Shown here: in pieces, positions 12,956 to 25,291 of the stretch
How the letters are laid out: each line of letters opens with the position of its first letter
How positions within the stretch are numbered: position 1 is the first letter of the stretch
From: Trichoderma breve
Taxonomy: Eukaryota > Ascomycota > Sordariomycetes > Hypocreales > Hypocreaceae
Length of the DNA stretch: 64,000 nucleotides
Direction of reading: 5' to 3'
Assembly (NCBI RefSeq): GCF_028502605.1
Contig: NC_079232.1
Coordinates: 5,766,001 to 5,830,000, forward strand
The notes under the pieces: generated by a model
Databases searched by the model: none
What the model saw: only the letters and a program-made list of their open reading frames with translations
What the model was told of the DNA's origin: nothing
Made by a program: the position numbers and the translations under genes

Positions 12956-13708
12956 ACCAAGCGGACCAAGGAGGCATATGCTGCAAAATAGCCACCCAAA
13001 GCGAGTCTTCTCTGCCGCTTTATTGATTTATTTATTGAATTTCGCCCCCCAACACGCAAGGCAAACCGCCTTCGGTGTCCGTCCAACTAGTGTGACAAGA
13101 AAGAAAGCACCATCGCTCGCAAGCTCATGATGTTACAAGACGGCGCGAATGGTGCGTGCTAAAACAAGCCAAGGCTGCAACCAGACTAAGGCATGAAATG
13201 TCTCGCACCGTGAGGTAGAGGCCCGGCGTCTGGCTCTACTGTAACTATTGAGCCACCTGCTTGTTGGGCGTGGTGTTGCGCGTCCATCCATCTCGGATGC
13301 AATCATGAATGTGAATTCTGATTGAAATCCTCGTGTCATCAAGAAGACTGCCCCTCCAACTATTTTTCGCTTGCCTTCTCTGCTTCCCTGTCGCCAGTTT
13401 TCTGCATTGGTGCTGCGGCTGATACATGACCATCACATCTCAAGATTCAACTTTGAGATAGTCTTAGACACTTGAGAGGTCCCCTTGCAGGGAGCCAATA
13501 AGCACATCATCTAAGAGGGGCCTCGGGCGGAGTTGGCTCCGTCTAAAGTGGCCCAAAAGCCACCCAGATCATCATGTCCGCCATCAGGGTAGACGGAAGA
13601 AGACCCCGAATTCTCTCGCTTGCCTAATCTGGAGCACCCTGGGATGGAATAGCATCTTCTTTCTCTGCTTCTTTTTTACACCCTCTTCCAACTCTCCATA
13701 TTAAGCAG
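12956..13708. other. Intergenic between GH71 and the Zn2Cys6 gene
   Basis: No supported gene. It holds the 3' end of the GH71 transcript and the promoter of the downstream regulator. Confidence 0.5.
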
Positions 13709-16362
13709 ATGTCATCCCCCCGTCCCTCTTCTCGACACAAACATGCCCTCTGGCACAGCGGACTCTTTGCCCCGGAATTTGAAAATCATCCCTGCGCTCA
13801 CCCTTTTATACCCTTGACAATGCAAGATAGCACCTCGCCACCGACCAAATATCGCCGGGTCGCCTCGGAGCGTGCAGATTCATTCGACGGTGTGCCATCT
13901 CTGACCGAAAACAAGATCGCATCTACGCCTACGTCCGCTACTTCGTCTACACACACGTCTACATCCACGTTTCTATACGCGCCTGCATTGCCTGCGTCCT
14001 CTGCGCCCATCTACTACACCAAGACGGGGCGGCGGCCAGTGAAGAAGGCCGTCAGCGTTGCTTGCGAATCATGCCGGAAGCGCAAAATTAAGGTATTGTT
14101 TGGCACCCCGCCTATAGAGAAATGCTTGGACCTTAAGCTTATGAGGACAACCCCGCCGGGAAGTGCAATGGGAACCGGCCGAAATGCGCAGGTTGCCAGA
14201 CGCGCGAGATCGATTGCAACTACGACTCGGTCTATCGTGAGGAGACAAACACAGCCGTGCTGAAGCGCAAGTATCGAGAGGAAAACAAAAAATCAACTAC
14301 TTTTGAAGAGCTGTTCAATGCCCTTCAAACCTGCTCGGAGAAGGATGCGATGACCATGTTCAGCCTGGTACGCCAGGGTGTTGAACCCGGGACTCTTTTG
14401 AGGCAGATCAGGGAGGGTGATCTTCTGCTGCAGCTTTCTGTCGTTCCGGAGACTCGGAGGCGCTACCAGTTTCCCTATGTTGCCTCCATGCCAACCCATC
14501 TTCAAACTCCGGATAACCCATATCTCAAGTCGCTGCTGTATGAAACTGCCTTCCACGGAGCTAGACAAGAGGACACCCACGGGAGCACGCAGACGGTACA
14601 AACGCAAGCCAACGATTACCTGAATATATATCTGCAGCCATATCATGCCGCTGAACTCTTGGACCCTCTGATTGACCACCTCAAGCCCTCCGAATGGACA
14701 CAGGTAGCCACTGACGACCACTTGATGCGGACGCTCATACGAGCTTACATTCTCCACGAGTATCCGACGTTTCCCGTATTCCACAAGGATATATTTTTCC
14801 AGGCCATGATTGACCGTGACCCGCGATTTTGCAGACCAGTGCTCGTCAATGCCTTGCTAGCAGAAGCATGCGTAAGTATAGATAATCCAGCCCAGGTCGG
14901 ATAAATACGTGTACGCTGACCGAGATGCCAGCACTCCCTTATGGGTATACCCAATCGCAACCAGTTCTGGGTCCCCCAGAGTCTCAGATATCGCTTCCTG
15001 GCAGAGGCGAAACGCTTATGGGAGCTGGAAATCCATAAGGTGGACCTGGTTTCTGTGCAAACTGCCGCGCTCCTAAATCTCATATATAGCCACAACGGCA
15101 TGGACAAGGTCGGTCAGCCCTACCTTGTGCATGCTCTCAAAGTCGCTCAACAATTGGATCTGTTTGGGGATCATGCGAATGAGACGTACGAGAGAATGGT
15201 TCATGCTCGCGTCTTTACGGCCTGGGCTCTCTTCAATTGGCAGTGGTAAGTGGATTCTTGCTGCACTTCTTTTCTTGGTGGCTTGTTTGATTCGCCGTGT
15301 TTGTCTTGTCCCCTCTTGCTAATCTGTTGCTTCATCTTGTGACAGCATACAATCTTACTACTATTATCGAGCTCCTTTGATTCCTGATCCGCCGGCTAAG
15401 CCGCTGCCCAGTCCAGATGAGCATCCTTTCTGGTATGGAGACTTCAAGCTGAGATACCCGCTGAGCTCAACGTTGGTTCCTGCACAATATGGGCATTACT
15501 TTAAAGCAATTTCCGGCTTGCGTTCAATCATCAACGACATGGCTGCAGTCAGCTACAGCCAGAAGGAAAATAACACGGAATCTCCCAGCCGGATCTGGTC
15601 CATCTTCTCGAGATTAGAGAAGTGGTATCTAGGCCTGCCCGCTGCTCTATCTCCTCGCAATATCGTCTTCCCATGGCAGCTCAAAGTACAGTACGTTTTC
15701 CCTCGACCGTCTCCATTGTGGCCGTCTCCCCTTTCGCATTTTGATAAAACCCAGATCGTGACAGAGTACTGACAAGGCGATTCTGTAATAGCATGGAGCT
15801 TTACTTGGCCACCATCCTTTTCTCTACAAAGCAAGCCGGTATTTCGGAAGCCTCAACCCTCATGAAAGAGACTGCCCAAAAGACTGCTGCTCATGCAGCC
15901 GCTCGCCTCGAGACTGTTGGGCGCCTCTACTATATCCGGCACAGCTTTGAATACTGCGATCCCTTCTTGACCATTCATCTGTCGTTTATAGCCGGCGGAG
16001 CATTGGACAGCCTCAAAATGACCCCTGCTGACGATGTGGAAACTATCAAGTCTCTGAGATCAACAATCATTTTGAGCCTAAAAGGACTATACGATCAAGG
16101 CCAACACATCCATCTCACCTCAGTCATTTACCGGCTACTGCGAGATCGACTGGCGCCCCAAGATCTAGCAATCCTTCAGAACTACGTAGTTTGGGATCCT
16201 CTTACTGCCGAAGAGCCGTTATTGGTCGAATACGCCCAATCTCATTATCCTCTCACAATGGGGAACAAAGATGAAGATCCAACTTCCGTGCGGCTTGAAA
16301 ACTTGGTCAAGGAATATGAGAAGCTGTCGACAGAGGAGACAGAGGAGACCCAGCGAGATTGA
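13709..16362 (+). CDS. Zn2Cys6 transcription factor with fungal-specific regulatory region
   Basis: Five exons: 13709-14092, 14164-14871, 14932-15245, 15346-15690 and 15792-16362; 773 aa. The first join completes the binuclear zinc cluster: C119, C122, C129, C136, C139, C146 (CX2CX6CX6CX2CX6C). Exon 1 gives CESCRKRKIK and exon 2 starts CNGNRPKC, which fixes the 71-nt intron. A Lys/Arg-rich linker (LKRKYREENKK) follows. The rest reads as a fungal-specific transcription factor middle homology region (HEYPTFPVFHKDIF, then FLAEAKRLWEL, then QQLDLFGD). The N-terminal 110 residues are Ser/Thr/Pro-rich. It lies downstream of the GH71 gene on the same strand, 750 bp away; that it controls this neighbour is only a possibility. 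Targets are unknown. An ATG at about 13818 (MQDSTSPPTK) could be the true start. Confidence 0.9.
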
Positions 16363-19300
16363 CAGCAATTTGCTGAGAGAACCGGGTAGAATCTCGACCG
16401 ACTTGGCCCGGTATACCGAACCAGCAAGCCACCTTGCTGTCTTGACTCGAATGTGATTGGTACTACGTAGTTAGAACATGAGCGAGAGGGTGTTGAGTCT
16501 TAAGCGACGCGCTCACCTTGCTATTCCTTGTTGAAGTGACCAACGCGTGGAACAACTGGGGCTGCCGGTTAATCAACTAAAGAAAGGATGACAGAAACGT
16601 TAGGGGGGGTTTTATGTCAAGATGTCGTGTCTGGACCGCAGTGAGGTGCCCCAAACCAAAAAAAAAAAAGAACAGAAAACGAGAAACGAAACGAAAGATA
16701 AGATGTAAGAACCACAACGCCACTACTATACGAAAGGGGGTTGAAACAAAGAAGAAGAAGCATCGTTTGCCAAACGCAGCTTTGAGAACGCAACAAATTT
16801 GACTTGACTTCCAGGGTAGGTTGGTCGGCAACTCTGAGCAACCATATTGCACACGGATACACGCTCGCTGGGATCTACTCTACAATACGAAACGACGTAC
16901 CGTTTCCTGGGTCACCGTTTCGTTTCTCTCTGATATGCTACTCTCTCTTTGGCCGTGGAAGAGAGAGTAGGTAACGGTCGATGGTTCGATCCAGACAGGA
17001 TGCTGCTACTCACATGCTGGCGTATGGACACACACACACCTCGTGCATCTATTGCCGGCAGTAAACGGAACATCGGCGGGTCTGGGAAGGTTCTGACGGG
17101 CCCTGGCATTAGCATTCAGCCAAGATAAACTCCACCAGGTTCAGATCGTACCCGGCTGTGCCACAAAAGCAATGTCCTCAGATTCCGACGCCACACAGAA
17201 CAGGACACAAGTCGTGCCCGATACTCCGTACAAGCGTACTGTAAAGCAATGATACGACTACTACGGAGTACTCGTACTACAGTACATACCTACAATGCTA
17301 CTCAAATCATATCCTCCGAACAACAGGGAGGCACTAGCTCGGTGCGTACAGTATGACAGAACCCGGTGGGGCCCAGCGTAGCAACGCATGGATGGGGTCG
17401 AGCTTCGCCACCTCCGTTGGATCGGATAGCCGCTTCAGGTTATCCTCGTGGTGAAACGACATCTTTGTCTGCCGAATCAGCTGGCCCGTCGACAAGCGAT
17501 TCGCGACTTGCGCCATACCGAGCGCCCGTGTGCTGTCCAAATTAGTGAGATGCAGGCGTATGTGAAGCAGCATCACACCACGCAATTTGCCCTGACTGCA
17601 CGGCTTGTTAGCATTGCTCGTGAGCTCGTATTTGTAATGCAACGAGAAAAGCTGTACTCCGTACTTCGTATCATTTACCAAATGCCATCACATTCTCATG
17701 CAGGAAGGCTCTTCAAAAGCACATGTCGGGAATGAACATTGCCTCTTTTACAGCCAGATAGGATACGTGAGGTTCGGTTGAGCACTGAACGCTCCAATCA
17801 CGGAAGTTCATCGTGGCTTGCCGGTCTGTGCGAGGGCACGGAGCAGCAATGTTCCAAATTAGGTATTTCGTACGGAACACCGACTTGTAAAAGCAAAGCA
17901 GGTCCATCTTTGGTGGATGGACGGCTTGTGCGCAGAAAGAAGACCAACACGGAGAAAAGGCTGAAGAGGTCTCAGATTAGCATGGCATCCTAGTCCAAGC
18001 TTGGAGGAAGCCGACGGTGGTAGTAGTAGTAATTGCTACTACTCTATACCCAGTAGTGTACCCATACAAAATTTTATCCCCGCCGTCAATCGATAGCCAG
18101 GTAATAGTTGGTGGTCCAGTACCTAAACGGAATAGTAAAGAGGAACCATCAAGTAGCATGAAAAGATAGAGCTTCTCGTTTCTTTGTTGGTAACCAGGGT
18201 CCCATGGTCTTCATATTATCGTGAGTGCTGTATTCTCTCGCTGCGTATAGACAGACGAAGTCAATTCTTGGGCCAGCTTTTCCATCTCGATTGATTTTCA
18301 GAATTGAATGCGAGAGGAGCTCAGGATTAGTATTTCACAGAGCGAGAATGTGCTACAGGTAGTTGCTGGTATACGAAAAGGTACTGACAGAATCTCGGTT
18401 CTGCCATGGATGCGGGCCTCTACGGTGGATTTACAAGCGACGATCTCGGAGAGAACCGACAATGGCAACTGTCGATCCGGAGCATGAATATTATTGCCAA
18501 AAGAGAGAAAAGGCAATTGGCATGAGCTAGAGGGGAGTCAATGCAACGTTTGCGGCAGTAAAACATTCCACATGTCAAAAGGCTAGAACTTACTGGAGTT
18601 GAGACAATGTTAATGGCTCCTCCTGAAAAGGACCTGGGTGCGTCTGGAAGCCATCTCGGCGGTGTTGGGTCGCACTTCTCCGTACTCCGTAGCGACCAGG
18701 TGCCGTTACTAACATGGAATCCATCGGAGAAGGATATAGGAGCAATTTAAAGGGATGTTGCTGAGGGTTAGCGGTGGTGGTGAACAGGGTAAACACTCAC
18801 AACTAAACCGGAAACGCAGGCTTGGCATTGGCGGTATCCCTGAGGAGCGCAAAAATATTCACATTAGATGCTGCAAATGTCGACTGATATGGTGGAGATG
18901 AACATGTGAACTCATGGCAAACTGACGTCGTGCCTAGGACCTGCTTTGCCTTTGTCAATCAAATGCGGCTGTAAGGCAGCGGCTGAAAAGGCGATTTTCC
19001 ACCTGTCTAGTCAAGATGGCTTGAGAGTATCCATCGACGGGAAGATGAATAACCTGAACCTGAGTCAAGCATCTCCAAGCATGGCCAAGTGGTTGAGCTA
19101 AACGGGTTGCAGTCATGAGAACAGGTCTTGAAGCCCAGCTGGAACTCGGCATCGTAGAGCAGGGAGAGAAGGAAATTATGCCACTAGTCTGGCGATAACA
19201 GCCAAATGACTTTAGGCAGTAGAAAGGGACACTACTCCTTTTCATTTTCCTATTTTGGAGGACTGGGTGACCGCTGCGTGGGTGGTTTTGATATATCAAA

Positions 19301-22013
19301 ACATGGACGCTGTCTTATCATCTATCACTCCTGTTAGTAGGGAGTCCGGAGATTGTACATACGAATGTAGCAAGCATTCTCAGGCAAGCAGGCCCATGGG
19401 AAAATGTGGCTCTGGGAGTTGACATGACAGAACAAGTATAGAGTGGTTACACTTACGGAGCAATGGGATGAGAAGAGCTGCAAGTGCTCGGCACCGAATA
19501 TCCCGTGCTGCGAACCCAGTCATAGTGTGCCATGCGGTTGCTGCTTGTCACTTGCACACTGTTACCCGAGGTGCCGGGCATGGGTTGGGTTGCCAAGTAC
19601 CAGCGTGTTGGGTGTTGTAAATTGTAAGTTGTTCGCAAACAAGCTTGCTGTGTGGGAACGGGGGCCACCAGACGTTGGTTCAGCGTCGCTTGGAGATTTT
19701 CGTCCGCCGACAGGCAGGGGGTGACTCGCCTTTGCTGTGGCATGATTGATTCGACAGCAGGGTTCAGTGGCGGAGGCAGTGTTCATGGGGGGGAAAAGTC
19801 CCCCATTCCCCATCGACCAGCAAACAGAGCCTAGCTGGAAAAGAAGACAGTTGCCGGACCCGGCTGGCACTGCAAGGCGTGGCGGGACAGGGATTGGTTG
19901 ACAAGGCCTGCTCCGTAGTAGGCGACAGTTTTTGGTCAAGATGGAGAACAAGACGAGGCGAGGCGAGTTGACGGTGTCTGCGTTTGGCATAGCGGTTCTA
20001 CGTGGATATGCTCGGACAGCACAGGCAATCTACCACCTGTACATAGCACTCGCGTCAGTCAGTTGGTGGTGAAGAGACATGGAGACTCCATAGCCAGAAG
20101 CCGTACCTGCGCTACCGCCGTGACTAGTGGTGGTAGTCAGGCACAAGTGTGTAGAAGCGGCATGGATGACATGAGTAGAGATCGAGCCCGTGCCTGCGCG
20201 GATCGCGGTGGTTTGGATTGGTCTGTATCAAGATCAGGCGCGGGATAAAAAAAAAGATAAAAATAAACGTTTGGTCACACAAGGAGAGAAAACAAAAAAA
20301 GGTCTGTGACAGTTTCATGGAGAAACATGGACAAGGCCCGAAGCAGGGAGGGCAGGCGGTAACGTGATATCGATCGAGGATAGTGCGGGAAAGCGCCGGC
20401 GAACCTGAAGCAAGAACGGAGAAGGCAAGGAAGGAAGGAACTGAGGGGATTGGGAACGGTTGGTGGCAAGCCTGAGGCAAGAAACCATGGAAAGGAAGAA
20501 AAAAAAAAAGCGCAGGGCCTTGCAGTGCAAACAGTTGGCCGTGACTTGCTGGGATGTTTTATTATTTCCATTAATGTATCATGATTTATCGATATTCTCG
20601 TCCTGCGTGTGTTTCCGTTTATATCAAATTTCCATCTATCAAATTTTCACTGCTGGGTTGCTGTGCGCAAAGTGTTGTAGTTTACAGATTTGTCTTCCAT
20701 TGTATCAGGCGTCCATCCAGGGGTCGCAAGCATGGGCAGTACGAGCATGCACTTGGGTTCCTGCAGGAGCCTTAACCAGGTTAGGCATTAGGCTCGCGGG
20801 TTAAACTTGTCTGCAAGCTTAGGCGCTGAGGCAATTGAATGGTGGGCGGTGGCCCCAGAAATGGCCCTCGATGCAGGTGAGGCTTGCGAGGCGCGCATGA
20901 ATATTGGCCATTTGGAGGGAGATTGGCAGAGGCGATATGGCACCGGAAACCCGCACGCTACAAGCTGCAGAGTTTGATTGGCTGTGCGCGGAGTTGAACG
21001 ATGGCATTGAGATCAAAAGCCGTTTGATTAGTATCAATGATTGGATAATTTTCCAGGTTATCACTTAGGCAGTTGCTGTGGTCTGGGAGTACTTTTGCTT
21101 CTCTTTCGTTGAATCCATCACCAATATCATCAACAATACATGCATGTGCAAATGAGCCCACTGGTGGACTGACTGGCGAAAAATCGTCGGTTCCAAATGC
21201 AATTGGAGGCGGTAAAAGAGCACTGGCCAACCCACCTGTAACCTCCACTGCCATCTGCTGCTACCTTAGCAGTGGAACTTACAGTAGGTCAGGTAGGGAG
21301 CGGTACCTGAAGCGTGCTGTCTCTAGGGGTCCGTGAACGTGCTTCAGCGACCACTGGATAGCGCCGTGTGCCTGCCAAGAACGCTGTAGCGCGACCCCTG
21401 GGACATGGAGCCGTTTCGGCAGCAGGCCATCCATGTGCCCCTGGGGGGTCTTGGCACGGATTTAGGGCGACTCTCGCGCGCGGTAGTGGCCAAGTACTCG
21501 TTCAGCTCAAATGTTGGTGTGAGTGTACAAGTGCTCTACATGTGCCCCGTGTCCACCCAGCCAAGCCGCCACACAATTCGCCGGGCTAGTGCCAAAACTC
21601 CAAGCCTCTTGCGGCTTCCAGCATCGTCATGCCAGAAGCTGGTCCAAAGTGTTCTTTGTACTGCTACCTTTTGTTCAGCTCCTCCGCCTTGTCCGTCTCA
21701 AGTCCCGCGCGTTATCATGTGCTACTCCATTCCCACCATGTTCGGCCACATTCTCCCTCAAGCCGCTATGCGCTGATACTTGGTCCCCGATGCGCCGGCC
21801 CGGTATCCAGTACCTTCTGACTCGAGATTGCCTCAACCTTGTTCCCGGCGCTTCATCATGGGTCTCTGTCTTGATTTGGCCTTGCCCACAGGCTGTGGGG
21901 AGATGCTGAGAAGGAACAGGGGTTGAGCCTTTGCGCCTGCTCAAGCGCCCAGGCAAGACAACGGGTGAACAGCATAGCACGTTCACCTCCAACAAAGGCG
22001 TCCGGCCTTTGAG
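16363..22013. other. 5.6-kb gene desert
   Basis: No open frame shows a recognisable domain or a convincing splice-joined extension. Contents: an A-rich run near 16660, a CA microsatellite near 17030, GTAGTAGTAGTA near 18017, and four copies of the 9-mer TACTCCGTA or its complement (17222, 17262, 17655, 18683). Minus-strand C/T-rich sequence at about 20280-20500 resembles a promoter or leader without a gene. The end nearest 22 kb is the adhesin promoter. Confidence 0.45.
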
Positions 22014-22130
22014 TATATAGATCCGCCTCTAGTCCGTCCCTCTTCTCCTCCTCTCTTTTGATTCTCGAGATTCAAACAGTCCTTGTGTGGTTATTTTTTC
22101 CTTTTTCTTTTCTTCTCTTTCTCTCCCTAA
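22014..22130 (+). promoter_or_regulatory. Core promoter and pyrimidine-rich leader of the adhesin gene
   Basis: TATATAG at about 22014-22020 is followed by a strongly C/T-rich stretch (22030-22130), the usual arrangement of highly expressed fungal genes. The ATG is at 22300, so the leader would be about 250 nt. Confidence 0.55.
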
Positions 22131-22299
22131 TCAACAAAGTCTCTCATTACCGGATCAAAGTCATTCGTTTTCTTTGAATCCCTCAAACAACTACTCTCAA
22201 GTCCATATCGATATTTATATTCTTCATTCATATTTTGTATACGCTTGATCGCGAACAACTGTCGTTTTACACTCACCATCGTTTCGAACTTGCTTCATC

Positions 22300-24652
22300 A
22301 TGAAGACTGCCGCCTTTGCTCTCCTGGCTGCCGCCAGCGTTGAGCAGGTTGCTGCCACTGTAAGTCGGCTTCGATCATGACTTGATATATACGCTTGATA
22401 TAGAAACTCCAATGGCTAACTTCTTCATCCAGTACTCCCTTGGTAGCTCTTGGACCAACGCCAAGCCCTACAGCTGCCCCGGCAACACCGACAACAACTG
22501 CAACACCCAGCAGCACAACGGCTGGGACTTCAGCGACGTTCCCACCGGCGTTATTGGACACTATGGAGGATTCGACTTCAAGGGTTGGTCGTGCGAGAAC
22601 GACTTCAGCAAGCGTGACACCCTCCTGAGCGCTCGTACCTTTGGTGCTACCGGCCGCTCCATCTCTGGCCAGTGCACGGGCGACAAGAAGACCACCCCTT
22701 GCATCTCTGCCAGCGCTGGCAACGACCACTTCTCCGTCGACACCTTCTCCATCTCGACCGAGTTTGATACTCGTCTGGAGTTCCACTACGACATGCCCGA
22801 CGGCTCTACTTGCAAGCACTCTGCCTCGTGCTCGTCCCACGGAACCACCGTCAAGAACACCCAGTGCGGTGGAGCTAAGAGTGTTTCCATCGTCTACCCT
22901 GGCGGTTCTAAGGGTGGCAAGTCGTCTTGCGGCACCAAGGTTCACCACATCACTTGGAACTGTGGCAACAACGCTCCCCCCAAGCCCTCTCACTCTCAGC
23001 CTGCCTACACTCCTCCCGGCGGATCTCACCACACCAAGCCTTCTTACTCCCAGCCTGTCTACACTCCCCCTGGCGGCGGTCACCACACCAAGCCTCACCA
23101 CACCAAGCCTGTCTACACTCCTCCTGCCGGCGAGACCACCACCGCCCCTGCTGGTGCCGAGACCACAACTGCTCCCGGTGAGACTTACACTGCTCCTGCT
23201 GGCGAGACCACCACTGGCCCTGCTGGTGCTGAGACTACCACTGCTCCCGCTGGTGAGACGACTACTGGCCCTGCTGGTGCTGAGACCACTACCGCTCCTG
23301 CTGGCGAGACCGAGACCACTACCGCTCCTGCTGGCGAGACCGAGACCACCACTGCCCCCGCTGGCGCTGAGACTACCACTGCTCCTGCTGGTGGCGAGAC
23401 TACCACTGCTCCCTATGGCGTCCCTACCGACACTGCTACCACCGATGTTGTCGTGAGCACTTCTGTCATCACTGCTCCTGGCGGCGAGACCACTACCGCT
23501 CCTGCTGGCGAGACCACCACTGGCCCTGCCGGTGCTGAGACTACTACCGCTCCCGCCGGTGCTGAGACTACCACTGCTCCCGCTGGTGTCGAGACTACCA
23601 CTGCCCCTGCTGGCGCTGAGACTACCACCGCTCCTGCTGGCCAGACCTACCCCGTCCCCGGTGAGACCACCACTGCTCCCGCTGGTGCCGAGACTACTGC
23701 TCCCGCTACCACTGGTGGCTCTGATGCCGTCACCACCGGCCCTGGTGCTCCTTACACCACCGTCTACCAGACCACCTCGACCGTCTTCACCACCTCTGTC
23801 CACACCATCACCAGCTGTGCTCCTGAGGTGACCAACTGCCCGGCCAGGACCGACAAGCCCGTCGTCACCACCGTGACCGTTGCCGTCAGCACCACCATCT
23901 GCCCCGTCACTGCCACCATCACTCCCGGTGCTCCTCTGCCCACTTCCGAGGCCGCTGCTCCTACTGGCTCCGGATCTACCCCCGACCAGTCTCTTCCTTG
24001 CCCTGATGTCCTGCCCAAGTGCATCAACACCTGGTTGACTCTGGTCCCCAACTGCAAGGATAACACCGACGCCGCCTGCTACTGCCCCAGCAAGGATCTC
24101 GTCCAGAACGTGTTTGAGTGCATCTACTCCAACGGAAACAACGATGACGATGTCGCTGCTGCCATCACCTTCTTCCAGGGTGTCTGCGCTGGCTATGCTG
24201 GTTCCAACCCTGCCGTTGCCACTGGTGCTGCCCCCATCACCTCCATCATCACCGTGACCGGCACTCCTTATGCTACCCCTACTCAGTACACCACTGTCGT
24301 CGTCGAGACCACCGTCACCGAGCCTTGCGTCTCTGAGGGAACCACCATTCCCGGCAGCAGCACCACCTACTACGTCTCTACCGCTCTCACCGTTCCCCAG
24401 GTCAGCATCACTGCTGCTCCTCCCGCCGGTCAGCCCACCTACGTTGCTCCTCCTCCGGCTGAGACTGCTCCCGTCGAGACCGCCCCTGCTTCTGCCCCTA
24501 CTCAGGTCGCTCCTCCTGCCCCCATCGGCACCGCCACCGGCACTGGAGCTTTCCCCGGCAACACTGGCCTGCCCGTTATTGGTGCTGCTGGCCGCGTTGG
24601 CGCCGGTATGAGCCTGGGTCTCGCCGTCATGGCCGCTGTCTTTGCTCTGTAA
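22300..24652 (+). CDS. mad1: Mad1-like GPI-anchored cell-wall adhesin
   Basis: Two exons, 22300-22359 and 22433-24652; 759 aa. Exon 1 encodes the signal peptide (MKTAAFALLAAASVEQVAAT). Next comes a Cys-containing N-terminal domain (about 21-200, starting YSLGSSWTNAKPYSCPG) as in the Mad1 adhesins of hypocrealean fungi, then Pro/Ser/His-rich linkers, then a Thr-rich array of ETTT(A/G)PAG(A) units (about 253-448). A CFEM-like Cys-rich segment with seven visible cysteines follows (about 540-613), then a Thr/Pro stalk, and a C-terminal GPI signal (AGMSLGLAVMAAVFAL). In Metarhizium, Mad1 mediates conidial attachment to insect cuticle; here only wall localisation and adhesion are inferred. The Thr array should be heavily O-glycosylated and is prone to length change. 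Third positions are strongly C-biased, which suggests high expression. Confidence 0.88.
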
Positions 24653-25200
24653 AGCAGCTCCTTGATTGGAAGATACACATGCGTGTAACAAACCGTTTCC
24701 TTTGATTTGTTTTTGGGCTTTTTGCTTTTCATTCAGTGCCTCTGGGAGGGCGCGCGCAGTATTTATTATTTGAAGTGGTTAGAAGGGGGAATGTATGTGT
24801 ACACGGACAGGACCTGACTAGCGGAAAAAATGACCCTCATACAGTAGGGCAATATCATTCTTACGATCCTTACGAGCACATGGACAGCACAGCTGGGGGG
24901 GTACCTCTCTCTCTGGTTTCTTTGTCAAGAGCAAAGAGGGGGAGGATGATCTTTGAATCAAATGGTTCACGCGCAACGCAATGCAATGCACAAAGAGCCA
25001 TTATATACACCCTGCTGGGCTGACCGATGTGGTAACTTAATATTAATATCGATATGAGATTCATCTGCCGTTTGGCTGTTGCCAAGGCTATGGACGTTTT
25101 GGAAAAAAGGTTGACTCTTTTTTTTTTATGTTTTTTGTTTGTATGCGAGTGAAAGTTTTCTGTGATGGCTGCTTTTTTCTGTATTTGTAGTAGTAATGGT
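24653..25200. other. Intergenic downstream of the adhesin
   Basis: 3' region of the adhesin gene with a T-rich run near 25115-25140. No gene seen. Confidence 0.5.
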
Positions 25201-25264
25201 GCTCAATGCATCTTGAGTGAAAATAGAATCATTATTACCATAACTCTCTTGCTGCTCTCTTGTG
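25201..25264 (+). repeat. Left member of a direct repeat flanking the 25-27 kb module
   Basis: The segment around 25213-25260 (gtgaaaa, aatcattat, then tctcttgctgct) recurs at 27151-27216 in the same orientation with small indels. The pair brackets the 227-aa gene, the LTR remnant and the broken upstream gene. Confidence 0.6.
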
Positions 25265-25291
25265 AATCACTGTTCTCACCCCCCTCCCCCC

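Noticed and set aside
13709..16362. GH71, Zn2Cys6, adhesin, ligase and monooxygenase genes as one biosynthetic cluster
   Set aside because: No backbone enzyme such as a PKS, NRPS or terpene synthase is present, and large gene-free gaps separate the genes.
16985..17005. GGTTCGATCC resembling a tRNA B box
   Set aside because: The flanking bases cannot form a T stem and no A box or acceptor stem is found at the right distance.
19562..19990. 142-aa minus-strand frame in the gene desert
   Set aside because: No domain, and a competing frame of equal length on the other strand; no splice-joined extension.
22298..24691. 797-aa open frame on the minus strand
   Set aside because: It lies exactly opposite the adhesin gene. 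Its Gly/Ser/Arg-rich repeats mirror the Thr/Pro/Ala repeats and the C-rich third positions of the real gene; no domain is recognisable.
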